Counted from the first letter of the stretch, positions 23,621-32,004 are shown. The stretch is DNA of 33,105 nt from CAMDTE01 sp034679985 (GCA_034679985.1 JAXITR010000021.1:1-33105); one strand, 5' to 3'. The notes: a model not told the origin generated them from the letters alone. Made by a program: numbers and translations.

Positions 23621-25337
23621 GGCTCAAATTCAAAGGGTTAGAATACTGTTTGGTAGACCAAAAAACTTCCTCCATTGCAGCCTCTACGGCCTTGAATTCC
23701 GGGGCGACCTGTTTCAAATAGTGATCCGGGCGGTAGACCATTTGAGCAAACTTGCTCAAATCTCGGTACCCCAACCAACTTTGTCTGGACCACTCCAAGT
23801 AGTACCCTTCGGACTCCAAAAAAAGTGCGGTTCGTCCGGCGGGAAGATCGCCCGCAAACGTTTGGAGGTAGGTGGTGCCCGGTAGGTTGACGCGAGCGGC
23901 GGCGGCACCGGCAGCGTTGGGTTTTGCCAGGGGTTGTGCCAGTGCGTGGGGAGGCGAAGGAGCAGAACCGTCGGGCCCAACAGAAGGGACGGGGGGCAGT
24001 AAAATGGGGGAGGCCTCCTCGTTCAAAACGGAAAGTGCTACGCGGTCCAGTCGCCACGAACCTTGTGCGGCGCGCATGCGCAGGCGGATTTCTCCGTTGT
24101 GCGCGGCGAAGGCAGGAAGGGGTAGGGTTTGCGCGTTGATGGCGATGGGGCCGGTCTCGTGGAAACGATCCACATAGACCCATTCCTGGGTTTTGTGGTT
24201 CCAGTATTCCAGTTCCAAACCGCCCAGAGCGCGTCCAATGCCGGTCTCAAAAGAAAGCGGATTCACCGCGCGCGGCGAACGTTCTGCCCGCGCCAAGTAG
24301 TGCGCATAGTCCGTTCCTAAATAGCCGATGGCGCTGTACATCAGGAACGTTGTCACAAACGACTGCCGAAAATCCACCGAAACCCCCAAGGGCGTGCGTC
24401 CGTCCCATTGGCGGGCGTCAAACGTAAACTCCAGAACTTCTTTTTGCGCCAAATTTTCCGCGCTGGCGGGATGCCAACGCTCCCGTCCGTCGCGCGCCAC
24501 AACCCACTCGGTAATGTCTCCTTCTTGGGCGGTTGCGTGCTGCAGGGGAAGCTCTTGGCGGCTGCGGTAAAAACGTTTGTTGGTTCCTTGGAGCGCACAC
24601 TCGCCCGCATCCACGGGAACGGCGTGCAGGTGCAGTCCTTGGATGACGTGTGTTTCTAGGGCTTCGTTTTTAACCGTGAGGGAAACGGTACCGTTCTTCA
24701 CCTCGCGGGTGCCTAAGTAATCAACGTCTGCGTAGGCGGCAGAGGGGAGGAGGGCGTTGGAAAATCCTTCGGCGTCCGCACCACGAACGTCCGTGGAGTC
24801 GTCGAGGTAAAAAGTGGGACACGAGCCAAAACAGGCTTTTTCCACGGTAAAGCAAATGATGCCTTGCGCTACGTCTGCTACAAACAGAACGGTCATGGAG
24901 GCCATGCGCAGGGCGCTGTTGGAGGGGAGTGGGCGGTTCGTTTCAAACAGGGAAACGTCTGCCCAAGCAACGGAATCCTGGGGTCCTACGAGCCGACGGT
25001 CCAAGCCGTAGTTCAGTGCAGAGCCGCGCACGAGCGAACGTTCCTCGTCCAACCACCACGACTCCGTGAAGACCAAGACGTGGCCGTTTTTCAAATGCGC
25101 TTTGAGGTAGGGGGAGCCCGTAGGTTGCCCCGCCTGCATCAAACTGCGCGGTTGTGTGTTCTTGGCTGAAGGAGTGGCTCTTTTGGTTTCCAGCTGCGGG
25201 TACTCCTTCTTGAGCTCGTCCACATTGGCGTACGACTTCTTAAAATCAGACAAATACCCTCCGTTGGTGATGGTGCACTGGGTGCAGGCAAGGAGGAGAG
25301 CCGACAAGGCTAAAAGTTTCGAGATGCGTCTCATCAT
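23610..25337 (-). CDS. Large lipoprotein with CFGSCPTFY motif, unknown function
   Basis: A 575-residue lipoprotein (SALLLAC, lipid-modified C18) of unknown role. Residues 80-150 form a domain with HLKNGHVLVFTESWW. Residues 162-200 hold CFTVEKACFGSCPTFYLDD, a Cys-Phe-Gly-Ser-Cys-Pro motif seen in uncharacterised envelope proteins. A Pro/Ala-rich linker (about 455-500, SVGPDGSAPSPPHALAQPLA) leads to a C-terminal region rich in aromatic residues (ESEGYYLEWSRQSWLGYRDL). The N-terminal motif resembles a disulphide or metal site, but that is a guess. First of a two-gene unit with the 194-residue lipoprotein; the downstream ATG overlaps its 3' end. ATG 25334 is an equivalent start. Confidence 0.85.
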   Translation of the reverse strand: MMRRISKLLALSALLLACTQCTITNGGYLSDFKKSYANVDELKKEYPQLETKRATPSAKNTQPRSLMQAGQPTGSPYLKAHLKNGHVLVFTESWWLDEERSLVRGSALNYGLDRRLVGPQDSVAWADVSLFETNRPLPSNSALRMASMTVLFVADVAQGIICFTVEKACFGSCPTFYLDDSTDVRGADAEGFSNALLPSAAYADVDYLGTREVKNGTVSLTVKNEALETHVIQGLHLHAVPVDAGECALQGTNKRFYRSRQELPLQHATAQEGDITEWVVARDGRERWHPASAENLAQKEVLEFTFDARQWDGRTPLGVSVDFRQSFVTTFLMYSAIGYLGTDYAHYLARAERSPRAVNPLSFETGIGRALGGLELEYWNHKTQEWVYVDRFHETGPIAINAQTLPLPAFAAHNGEIRLRMRAAQGSWRLDRVALSVLNEEASPILLPPVPSVGPDGSAPSPPHALAQPLAKPNAAGAAAARVNLPGTTYLQTFAGDLPAGRTALFLESEGYYLEWSRQSWLGYRDLSKFAQMVYRPDHYLKQVAPEFKAVEAAMEEVFWSTKQYSNPLNLSHGN

Positions 25338-25422
25338 TAGGGAACAAAAACACGTTCAAATTACGTCGATAATTCATGTAATCATTTGCAGTTTTTGCAA
25401 CATTGACCTCCACGAATAATAC

Positions 25423-25434
25423 AATTTGCAAATT
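25423..25434. promoter_or_regulatory. Palindrome AATTTGCAAATT between divergent lipoprotein genes
   Basis: A perfect 12-base palindrome in the 182-base divergent region 25338-25519. Two further copies of the half-site lie nearby (TTTGCA 25385-25390 and TTGCAA around 25395-25400). This looks like a regulator operator controlling one or both divergent units; the regulator is unknown. Confidence 0.35.
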
Positions 25435-25484
25435 CAGCGCCCCATTATCCAGCCTGCTTCAACAAGAACTAGACGGCTACAACC

Positions 25485-25492
25485 TATTTTTG
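25485..25492 (+). promoter_or_regulatory. -7 box for the lipoprotein/DUF2147/DUF6268 operon
   Basis: TATTTTTG is an exact TAnnTTTG match, 27 bases before ATG 25520, with an A-rich leader. The upstream TTG element is poor (TTC at 25458-25460, 24 bases away). Confidence 0.4.
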
Positions 25493-25519
25493 ACGCAACG
25501 AACCTATAAAATTACAACT

Positions 25520-26026
25520 ATGCGATTGACTAAACTTCTGGCTCTGCTTCTTCCCGCAGTCCTTTTGGCCGCTTGTTCTGGCCAACAAGAAACCGTTCCC
25601 ATTGAGCTGAATGACCTCGAATTTACTTTGGAAGGTCCTTTGTTTGAAGGTCCCAACCAGGGTCAGTACGTGGTTCAAGTGGACTTGCCCGCCCTTTTGG
25701 GCGCCGACGATTTAGAGATACGGTCCGCACGATTGAGTTCGGCCACCGTAGTTCCCAACGATTCGCTGGGCTTTGCCAACGTTCGTTCGTTCGTGCTCAG
25801 TTTGGCTTCTGACAATCCGGAAGTTGGCATGGTGGAAGCTGCATTTTTGAATCCTTTGGGCGACGCCGCAACGCAGGCTGAGCTTTCCGTATCCAAGGAA
25901 GCAGACGCTACTGCATTCTTCCAAGGCAGCACCTTCTACCTCGTTTTGGATGCCGATTTAGCGGCCGATTTTGAAGGGAACCGCTCCTTCAAAGCCAATT
26001 TGGTTTTTGATGTTGTAACCAAATAA
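25520..26026 (+). CDS. Small lipoprotein of unknown function, 168 aa
   Basis: The N terminus MRLTKLLALLLPAVLLAACS is a lipoprotein signal with the lipidated Cys at 19. The mature part is acidic, beta-rich and repeats a pattern of strand and turn (FTLEGPLFEGPNQGQYVVQV, ADLEIRSARLSS-like), ending in FKANLVFDVVTK. No known family is evident. I start at ATG 25520 because the lipoprotein signal begins there and a promoter box lies just before it; the frame is open further upstream without a signal. It is 33 bases upstream of the DUF2147 gene and probably co-transcribed with it. Confidence 0.82.
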   Translation: MRLTKLLALLLPAVLLAACSGQQETVPIELNDLEFTLEGPLFEGPNQGQYVVQVDLPALLGADDLEIRSARLSSATVVPNDSLGFANVRSFVLSLASDNPEVGMVEAAFLNPLGDAATQAELSVSKEADATAFFQGSTFYLVLDADLAADFEGNRSFKANLVFDVVTK

Positions 26027-26059
26027 AATTCAATTATTTACTATTTAAATCTCAACAAA

Positions 26060-26536
26060 ATGTTTAAAAAGATTTCCCTTTTCCTGGCCGTAGCCCTCAT
26101 TGGTTTCAGTCAATTGAGTTTTGAGCAGCAAGCAGACCCCGGCGATCGTTTGTTGGGGGTGTGGGAACCGAGCAACGGCCGTGCCCGCGTGAAGATTGAG
26201 AAAATCGGCACCAAGTACTACGGTAAGATTGTTTGGTTGATTGAACCCATCGATCCCGAAACCAAGTTGCCCAAGGTGGACAAGAACAATCCGGATCCGG
26301 CGCTCAAAAGTGCACCGTTGAAGGGTTACCGCATGCTGAAGGACTTTGTCTACAGCGGCAAGGACACTTGGAGCGAAGGCACCATTTACGATCCGTTGAA
26401 CGGCAGCACGTACAGCAGCACCATTAAAATGAAGGACGCGAACACCCTGGACATCCGCGGCTACATTGGCGTTCAGGCCTTGGGTCGTACGGACGTTTGG
26501 AAGCGTTTGGTGGTACAAACCGCTCCTAAGAAATGA
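26060..26536 (+). CDS. DUF2147 family exported protein
   Basis: A 158-residue periplasmic or outer-membrane-associated protein. A signal peptide (MFKKISLFLAVALIGFSQLS) precedes a single DUF2147 domain. Landmarks are LLGVWEPSNGRARVKIEKIG, YYGKIVWL, YDPLNGSTYSSTIKMKD and the closing LDIRGYIGVQALGRTDVWKR, which together match this domain from end to end. The family is a small lipocalin-like beta-barrel of unknown ligand, common in Bacteroidota and Proteobacteria. The stop overlaps the start of the next gene (ATGA), so translation is coupled. Confidence 0.94.
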   Translation: MFKKISLFLAVALIGFSQLSFEQQADPGDRLLGVWEPSNGRARVKIEKIGTKYYGKIVWLIEPIDPETKLPKVDKNNPDPALKSAPLKGYRMLKDFVYSGKDTWSEGTIYDPLNGSTYSSTIKMKDANTLDIRGYIGVQALGRTDVWKRLVVQTAPKK

Positions 26537-27657
26537 GTCGGTTTCGTTTTACCGCGCTGACTTTCAGCTTGGTGCTGGGGGCCACAAGTGCCGCTTGGGC
26601 TCAAACGGACACCACTTCGGAGGACGATTTCTCGCAATACGCCAACGTCGGTTTTGCCGATAAGGGCTCCAAGCGTTTTTGCAGCCCTAAAATTGAGGGA
26701 TTGAGTCCGGCGAAGTTGATCTCCATAGGGTACGATTATCAAGCACCCTACACGGTGAACGCTGGGGCCTTGGCCAGCAGCATTGCTGGCAACGACCTAT
26801 TTGGTGCGGAGTCTGCTGATGTGCGCAGCACAGACGGTTTGCGATTGGCCTGCAACATTCCCGTGGTGTCCAAGAACAACTTGGTTTGGCAGATGGGCGC
26901 GAATTACTGGAACACGCAGTACCGGTATGCCGAGAATTCGGATAACCTTGTCAATCCAGTGAACCAGTCATTGGCTAAGTTTGGATTGCGTACGGCGGGA
27001 GTCAATACCACTTTGTTTAAGCCCCTGAACCAGAAAGAATTCATTCTGTTTCAAGGTTCTGCGGACTTGAGTGGTACGTACAACTTTAACCTACAACCCG
27101 CTCGTTTTCTAAAGTATTCGGCGGCGGTGATCTACGGACGTCGGCCGTCGGAAAAAAAGCAATGGGGGGTGGGCGTGGCCCGCACGTACCGCGTTGGCGA
27201 GTTGAACTACATCCCGGTGGTGCTGTACAATGCTACCGACGCGCGCAACAAGTGGGGCGTGGAGATGCTGTTCCCCGCACGTGCGCACGTGCGCTACGCT
27301 GTTAATCCGCGCAATTTATTGTTTGCAGGTTTTGAGTTGGAAGGGCAGTCGTACCGACTTTGGAACAATCCAGTAACGCCTTCCAGTGCACAGATGGATC
27401 TTCGCGGCGAAGAATTGGAGATCCGACGCGGCGAAATTCGTGCGCGTTTGGTGTACGAATGCTCGCTGAAGAATTTTGTTTGGATGTCTTTGCAAGCAGG
27501 GTACCGTGTAAACTACCGTTACGACGTGGATCGTTTGGTGGACGGTGCCGAAATCTACCGCGCCTTTGGAATCCTTCGGGACGATCCGTACGCGGTGACG
27601 AACAGCTTGGGCAATCCGTTTTACGTGAACTTGAGCTTCAATTTGGTCAGCCCTTGA
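26533..27657 (+). CDS. DUF6268-like outer-membrane beta-barrel protein
   Basis: A 374-residue outer-membrane protein. The signal peptide ends near GATSAAWAQ (about residue 24). The body shows the strand pattern of a barrel with aromatic girdles (NNLVWQMGANYWNTQYRYAE, KYSAAVIYGRRPSEKKQWGV, FVWMSLQAGYRVNYRYDVDR) and ends in a strand, FYVNLSFNLVSP. This layout, including the DDPYAVTNSLGNPFYVNL closing part, matches the DUF6268 family as I know it. It overlaps the DUF2147 gene by four bases; the neighbouring lipoprotein and DUF2147 protein may work with it in the envelope. Function unknown. Confidence 0.85.
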   Translation: MSRFRFTALTFSLVLGATSAAWAQTDTTSEDDFSQYANVGFADKGSKRFCSPKIEGLSPAKLISIGYDYQAPYTVNAGALASSIAGNDLFGAESADVRSTDGLRLACNIPVVSKNNLVWQMGANYWNTQYRYAENSDNLVNPVNQSLAKFGLRTAGVNTTLFKPLNQKEFILFQGSADLSGTYNFNLQPARFLKYSAAVIYGRRPSEKKQWGVGVARTYRVGELNYIPVVLYNATDARNKWGVEMLFPARAHVRYAVNPRNLLFAGFELEGQSYRLWNNPVTPSSAQMDLRGEELEIRRGEIRARLVYECSLKNFVWMSLQAGYRVNYRYDVDRLVDGAEIYRAFGILRDDPYAVTNSLGNPFYVNLSFNLVSP

Positions 27658-27729
27658 TGCTCTTCCGGGGCGCAAGCTCCGGACGTTCGTTGAGCGGATT
27701 GAGCGGATAAATCCGCGCTCGAAATCCAC

Positions 27730-27759
27730 AAACCGCGCCGGCAACGGCGCGGTTTTTTT
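27730..27759 (+). terminator. Strong terminator after the DUF6268 gene
   Basis: AACCGCGCCG (27731-27740), loop GCAA, CGGCGCGGTT (27745-27754): a perfect 10-bp stem followed by seven consecutive Ts. A 9-base direct repeat TGAGCGGAT (27691-27708 region) lies before it. Confidence 0.92.
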
Positions 27760-27787
27760 GTAGACGTGGTGGAGTGGGGCTGAAAAC

Positions 27788-28240
27788 CTACAGATTCATT
27801 AACTCGTGCAAGTCAAACTTTCGCATGGCACGAAATGCCTGTGCAACACGCGGGCCCCGTTCGGGATCGGACAGCAACGTACCCAACATAGAAGGGACCA
27901 CCTGCCACGATACGCCAAAACGATCCGTGCACCATCCACACCACCCTTCTTTCCCGCCGTCGGAGATTAAAGTGTTCCAGTAGTGATCGATTTCTGCTTG
28001 GTCCGCGCAGGAAATGACGAACGAAACGGCATGGGTAAAACCCGAATCGTCCCGGCCGTTTAGCGCCAAAAATCGCATTCCAATGCATTCAAAGAGTACG
28101 GAGAATTCTGTTTTTTGAAGGATTTGGGAATTTGGAAAGAGTGAGCAATAGAAATCAGCAGCTTCTTGCGCTTGGTCCTGAAACCAAAGACAGATTGATC
28201 CGGAAGGACTTGCTGGCGTTTCGGATTGGATCGATAACAT
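27788..28240 (-). CDS. VOC superfamily (PhnB-like) protein
   Basis: A 150-residue protein of the glyoxalase/vicinal-oxygen-chelate fold, PhnB/3-demethylubiquinone-methyltransferase-like subgroup. Landmarks are LWFQDQAQEAADFYCSLFPN at the start, a central ALNGRDDSGFTHAVSFVISC, the CADQAEIDHYWNTLI helix, and KEGWCGWCTDRFGVSWQVVP, the family's closing strand. The usual metal ligands of true glyoxalases are not obvious, so it may not be a metalloenzyme. It follows mnmE on the same strand by 52 bases and is probably co-transcribed. Reaction unknown. Confidence 0.9.
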   Translation of the reverse strand: MLSIQSETPASPSGSICLWFQDQAQEAADFYCSLFPNSQILQKTEFSVLFECIGMRFLALNGRDDSGFTHAVSFVISCADQAEIDHYWNTLISDGGKEGWCGWCTDRFGVSWQVVPSMLGTLLSDPERGPRVAQAFRAMRKFDLHELMNL

Positions 28241-28292
28241 TCAATTTGGTTTTTAATGGCAACTATGCCCTAAGTTCATTTCCCACGAACAC

Positions 28293-29687
28293 CTACTTCC
28301 CAATGCAAAACCGGCTGAAAATCGAGCTCAAGAGGTCGTCGGCCACCACTTGACCGGTGATGGAGCCAATATGCCGGAGGGCGTCGCGCAGGTCTATGGC
28401 TACGAGTTCGCCGCTGAGGCCGGTGCGTAAGGCGTTTTCGGCTTGGGACAGGCTGTCCGCCGCGGCCCGCAGGGCTGCGGCGTGGCGGGCATGCGAAACA
28501 ACGGTATCGGCACCGTAGGCAGGATTCTGGGTCACCCATTGGGCCAGGGCCGTTTCCAATTCGGCAACGCCCGCGCCGGTGGCGGCAGAAAGTACCAGGG
28601 CACCATCGGGCGGAGCTACCGGCTGTTCTTGGTCCGCTTTGTTGAACACCAAAACGCGGTGGCTTTGCGGGTTCCAGTTCTCCAACTGGTCCCAAAGATC
28701 TAGGGTGGGTTGCGGATCTGCGTTCCACACGGCGGCATCCACTACCAAAACTTGAACGGCGGCCCTGCGGGCCGCCTCCTGAGACCGCTCAATTCCAAGA
28801 CGTTCCACCGTTTCGTCGGTCTCCCGGATGCCCGCGGTGTCCACCAGTCGGAACAAAATTCCGCCCGCGGTGAAGCGCTCTTCCACCGTGTCCCGCGTGG
28901 TTCCGGGTACGGCGCTCACCAGGGCGCGATCTTCCCGAAGCAGGGCATTGAGCAACGTGCTCTTGCCCGCGTTGGGGGCGCCCAACAGGGCCGTGGGAAC
29001 ACCTTCCTTCAGCGCTTGACCCAAAACAAAAGTTTCCAAAAGTTGGGCCATTTCGGTTTGCAAATCCGCCAACAGCGCCATCAGTCGATCGCGGGAGGCA
29101 AATTCAACGTCTTCCTCGGAAAAATCCAGTTCCAGCTCCAAAAGGGCCGTGGTGTCGATCAATTCCGTGCGGAGTTCGTCCATGCGTCGGCTCACCGAGC
29201 CTTTTAATTGACGAAACGCAACGGCGTGACCTGCAGCACTTTCCGACGCAATCAGGTCCGCCACAGCCTCTGCCTGACTGAGGTCCATCTTTCCGTTCAA
29301 AAATGCGCGGCGCGTAAACTCTCCGGGTTCCGCCAAACGGGCGCCAGCGGCGATCAAGCTGCTCAAAGCCGTTCGGGCGATGTAAGGAGAACCGTGGAAA
29401 CTCAGTTCCGCGCTGTCTTCGCCGGTGAACGAAGCCGGGGCACGAAAGCCCAGTGCCAAAACCTCATCCAGGGTAGATCCGTCCGGCGCGGCAAAAGTGC
29501 CAAACACGGCGGTACGCGGCGAACGCTGCAGCCACGGAGTGCTGCCGGCGGCGCTGAAGCAGGCGTCCACCAGTTCCCAGGATCGGGGTCCACTCACACG
29601 AAGTACGGCCAGGGCGCCTTGGCCCACGGCCGTTGCTACGGCCACGATGGTGTCGTCGGTTTGGCCCAAGGCGTGTCTGTAGTCCAT
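28293..29687 (-). CDS. mnmE: tRNA uridine-5-carboxymethylaminomethyl modification GTPase
   Basis: With MnmG installs the cmnm5 group on the wobble uridine of several tRNAs. All parts are present in 464 residues: the N-terminal folate-binding domain (DDTIVAVATAVGQGALAVLR), a helical domain with the inserted GTPase, and the C-terminal catalytic FCIGK (460-464). GTPase motifs: G1 GAPNAGKS (236-243), G2 GTTRD (262-266), G3 DTAG (283-286), G4 NKAD (349-352). ATG 29687 lies five bases after a perfect -7 box, suggesting a nearly leaderless mRNA. A perfect 8-bp GC stem (28758-28776) sits in the coding region. Downstream on the same strand is the VOC gene. Confidence 0.97.
   Translation of the reverse strand: MDYRHALGQTDDTIVAVATAVGQGALAVLRVSGPRSWELVDACFSAAGSTPWLQRSPRTAVFGTFAAPDGSTLDEVLALGFRAPASFTGEDSAELSFHGSPYIARTALSSLIAAGARLAEPGEFTRRAFLNGKMDLSQAEAVADLIASESAAGHAVAFRQLKGSVSRRMDELRTELIDTTALLELELDFSEEDVEFASRDRLMALLADLQTEMAQLLETFVLGQALKEGVPTALLGAPNAGKSTLLNALLREDRALVSAVPGTTRDTVEERFTAGGILFRLVDTAGIRETDETVERLGIERSQEAARRAAVQVLVVDAAVWNADPQPTLDLWDQLENWNPQSHRVLVFNKADQEQPVAPPDGALVLSAATGAGVAELETALAQWVTQNPAYGADTVVSHARHAAALRAAADSLSQAENALRTGLSGELVAIDLRDALRHIGSITGQVVADDLLSSIFSRFCIGK
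28758..28776. repeat. GC-rich hairpin inside mnmE
   Basis: GGCGGCCC (28758-28765), loop TGC, GGGCCGCC (28769-28776), a perfect 8-bp stem within codons between the G3 and G4 motifs. Confidence 0.7.
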
Positions 29688-29691
29688 GAGG

Positions 29692-29699
29692 CAAAGGTA
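29692..29699 (-). promoter_or_regulatory. -7 box directly before mnmE
   Basis: On the minus strand TACCTTTG exactly matches TAnnTTTG and ends five bases (counting to the A) before the mnmE ATG. The nearest upstream TTG is 28 bases away, longer than the usual spacing. If active, the transcript would begin at or next to the start codon. Confidence 0.35.
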
Positions 29700-29763
29700 G
29701 GGTGGTTCTCGTGGCGACGAAAGGGTGCAATGCGTGCACAGAAGGACGTATATTTAAGTACCG

Positions 29764-30720
29764 ATGAAGCAAGCCTCTATTCCTTTCAGTTTCCCCTTGG
29801 TGCTGCTGGCGTTCGCCTGCGTCAGTACCTCCTGCCAACCCAAGGAGGCCGTTACGCGTTCTACTGAGGGGGTGTACGACTGGGCGGGATCCCGTCGCTA
29901 TGCCTACGTACAGGGTACGGACACCCTTTACTACCGCTCTTTGGGACAGGGGCCGGATACCGTGGTGCTGGTACACGGCTTTGGGCCCTTTCCTGCAGCG
30001 CAATGGGAGCCTCAGGCCCTGGCTTTGGCCGACTCCTCCTATGTTTTGATTCCAGACATGCTCTTTTTTGGGCAAAGCAATGGGGCGGATACGGCATTGA
30101 TGCCGTCGGATCAAGCAGATCGACTCCTGGATTTACTCCGCCACGTGGGCATCAAACGTTTTCGATTGGCGGGGCATTCGTACGGCGGACTGGTGGCACT
30201 TACGCTTGCGGAGCGCGCCGGCCCCAGCCGGGTGCGCTCCTTATTCCTCTTGGATCCCCTCAATCCCTTCTTTCCGCGGACCGTGTTGGACTCCGTGGAA
30301 CGCGAAGCGGGCAAACCCATTGAGCACGTCTTGGTGCCGTCGGATCCGTCGGATTTACCGCTGCTGATGCGGCTCACCTTCAGCCGAAATGTTCCGTTGC
30401 CCAACGCACTCAGTCAGAAAATACTGGAGGCCATGGAGCAGAAAAACCCAACCGCGCAGCGCTCCTTGCTCCGGGTGTTGAAGCGACGAGAGCTTGAAAT
30501 ACGCAATATGAAACTCCCGCAAGGAATTCCCACGTTCCTGCTCTGGGGCGCCAACGACGCTTTGATTCCCCTTCGTTCCGGCGTAGAACTGCAACGTGCC
30601 ATCCCCGGCTCCACGCTTTTGATCAAACCGCACAACGGGCACACCCCCCATTTGGAGTCACCCGTTGCGGTGATTCAACTTTTTAAGCGGTGGCGACGCG
30701 TCAATGGGTCAGCACTTTAA
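29764..30720 (+). CDS. Alpha/beta hydrolase, lipoprotein
   Basis: A 318-residue envelope-attached hydrolase. The lipoprotein signal is FSFPLVLLAFACVSTSC with the modified Cys at 24. The hydrolase fold shows the oxyanion-hole HGFG (71-74), nucleophile elbow GHSYGG with S139, the acid D265 in WGANDALIP, and the general base His in GHTPHLE (H293 most likely). A helical cap lies between about 165 and 250. It probably cleaves an ester or similar bond; the substrate is unknown. It is divergent from mnmE with 76 bases between; TATATTTA at 29749-29756 is a weak -7 candidate. Confidence 0.92.
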   Translation: MKQASIPFSFPLVLLAFACVSTSCQPKEAVTRSTEGVYDWAGSRRYAYVQGTDTLYYRSLGQGPDTVVLVHGFGPFPAAQWEPQALALADSSYVLIPDMLFFGQSNGADTALMPSDQADRLLDLLRHVGIKRFRLAGHSYGGLVALTLAERAGPSRVRSLFLLDPLNPFFPRTVLDSVEREAGKPIEHVLVPSDPSDLPLLMRLTFSRNVPLPNALSQKILEAMEQKNPTAQRSLLRVLKRRELEIRNMKLPQGIPTFLLWGANDALIPLRSGVELQRAIPGSTLLIKPHNGHTPHLESPVAVIQLFKRWRRVNGSAL

Positions 30721-30737
30721 CTAAACCCCGAAAACCC

Positions 30738-31913
30738 TCACTTAAACGGATTGCGGAACCTCGGATCGTTGCCTAAGGCATCGTCGGACAAGGTGTGCAA
30801 AAACGCCACCAAAGCCGCTTTTTGCGCCGGGCTGAAATTGGGGTTTAAGGGTGTTCCGTTCGGAGTCCGCAATTCCGGGGATAAATTGGGGTGGTTTTTC
30901 ACACCGGTGCTGTAGTGATCCACCACTTCTTCCAACGTTTTGAAACGACCGTCGTGCATGTACGGCGGACGGAGGCCGATGCTGCGCAAAGACGGAACTT
31001 TAAACAATCCATTCTGCGCCGCGTTGCCGGTGGTCTGCCCCAGTCCCAAGTCCGTCGTAGAAGCTAGATCCAGGCCATTGTTTCGAGGTCCCGGTGCCGT
31101 GAATGCCTCAGAACCGTGGCAGCCAACGCACGCGCCGGGGGCCGGAGGGCCGCCACCGGGTGCTATTCCAAAGAACAAGTTCTTTCCTTGATTTTCCTGC
31201 GCGGTAAAGTTTGGGAAGGCTGCAGCAGGTCCATTGACCCGCGCACGTCCTGCGTCGTACCGGCTTTGGTAGGCCAGAATACTGCGCACGAACTGTGCTA
31301 AAGCCCGCGCCATGCGGTCCGTCGTGATTTCAGTTGTACCAAATGCTTGCTCAAACAAAGGAGCATAATAAGCTTTTTGTTGTGCCCGCGCCACCAAAGA
31401 ATCCAAGGTCATGCCCATTTCCACAGGATCTTGAAACGGCATCAAAACCTGTTGTTCCAAGGAGGAAGCGCGTTCGTCCCAAAAGAAATTGCCGTTGGTG
31501 TAAAAGCGGGAATTGACCAATCCCATGGAATGGCGTCCGGTCAAGCCGCCCGCAAATCCACGACTGAGCCTTGCGGTATCGCCAAATCCTAAATTTTGGC
31601 GGTGGCAAGAAGCACACGATACCGACCGATTCTTGCTGAAGGTTTTGTCGTAAAACAAGACGCGGCCCAAAGTAGCGCCGTAATCCGTAACCGGATTGGT
31701 AAAAGGCGTATTGTCCCGATTGAGTACGTTAGGTGTTGCAAAATGCTCAGGTACCTGCGGATTGCTGTAGTTGTAAGGCTCACGCGGCAAGTTTAGTGCT
31801 GCCGCCACTGGATCCGTGGGTTCTTCCGGACGACATCCTACAAACACAAGCGCTGTCGCTCCCAACGCAGCGACCCAACGGAGCCTTGCGCACGTATTTT
31901 TTAATTCCCTCAT
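30738..31913 (-). CDS. Di-heme cytochrome c peroxidase, lipoprotein form
   Basis: Periplasmic peroxidase of the CcpA/MauG family that reduces hydrogen peroxide with electrons from cytochrome c. Two heme c sites are present: CASCH (100-104) with the N-terminal low-potential heme context RSVSCASCHRQNLGFGD, and CVGCH (262-266). The distal ligand region PSLRSIGLRPPYMHDGRF carries M319/H320. The lipobox is VFVGC with Cys 27, so the enzyme is membrane-anchored. Length 391 is typical of the Bacteroidota form. The 91 bases upstream, between it and the RsmI-like gene, hold no gene I can see. Substrate class is firm; physiological electron donor unknown. Confidence 0.95.
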   Translation of the reverse strand: MRELKNTCARLRWVAALGATALVFVGCRPEEPTDPVAAALNLPREPYNYSNPQVPEHFATPNVLNRDNTPFTNPVTDYGATLGRVLFYDKTFSKNRSVSCASCHRQNLGFGDTARLSRGFAGGLTGRHSMGLVNSRFYTNGNFFWDERASSLEQQVLMPFQDPVEMGMTLDSLVARAQQKAYYAPLFEQAFGTTEITTDRMARALAQFVRSILAYQSRYDAGRARVNGPAAAFPNFTAQENQGKNLFFGIAPGGGPPAPGACVGCHGSEAFTAPGPRNNGLDLASTTDLGLGQTTGNAAQNGLFKVPSLRSIGLRPPYMHDGRFKTLEEVVDHYSTGVKNHPNLSPELRTPNGTPLNPNFSPAQKAALVAFLHTLSDDALGNDPRFRNPFK

Positions 31914-32004
31914 GGTTCTTGGATTTAAAATACCCCAATTCGTTTAACGATGACCCAAAATTTTTTAAATCACCGCTTCCGACCATTGCTTAGGAAAGGT
32001 GCTT

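Noticed and set aside
29208..29867. 219-codon plus-strand frame opposite mnmE
   Set aside because: Antisense to conserved MnmE domains and running into the divergent hydrolase gene in another frame; low-complexity composition.
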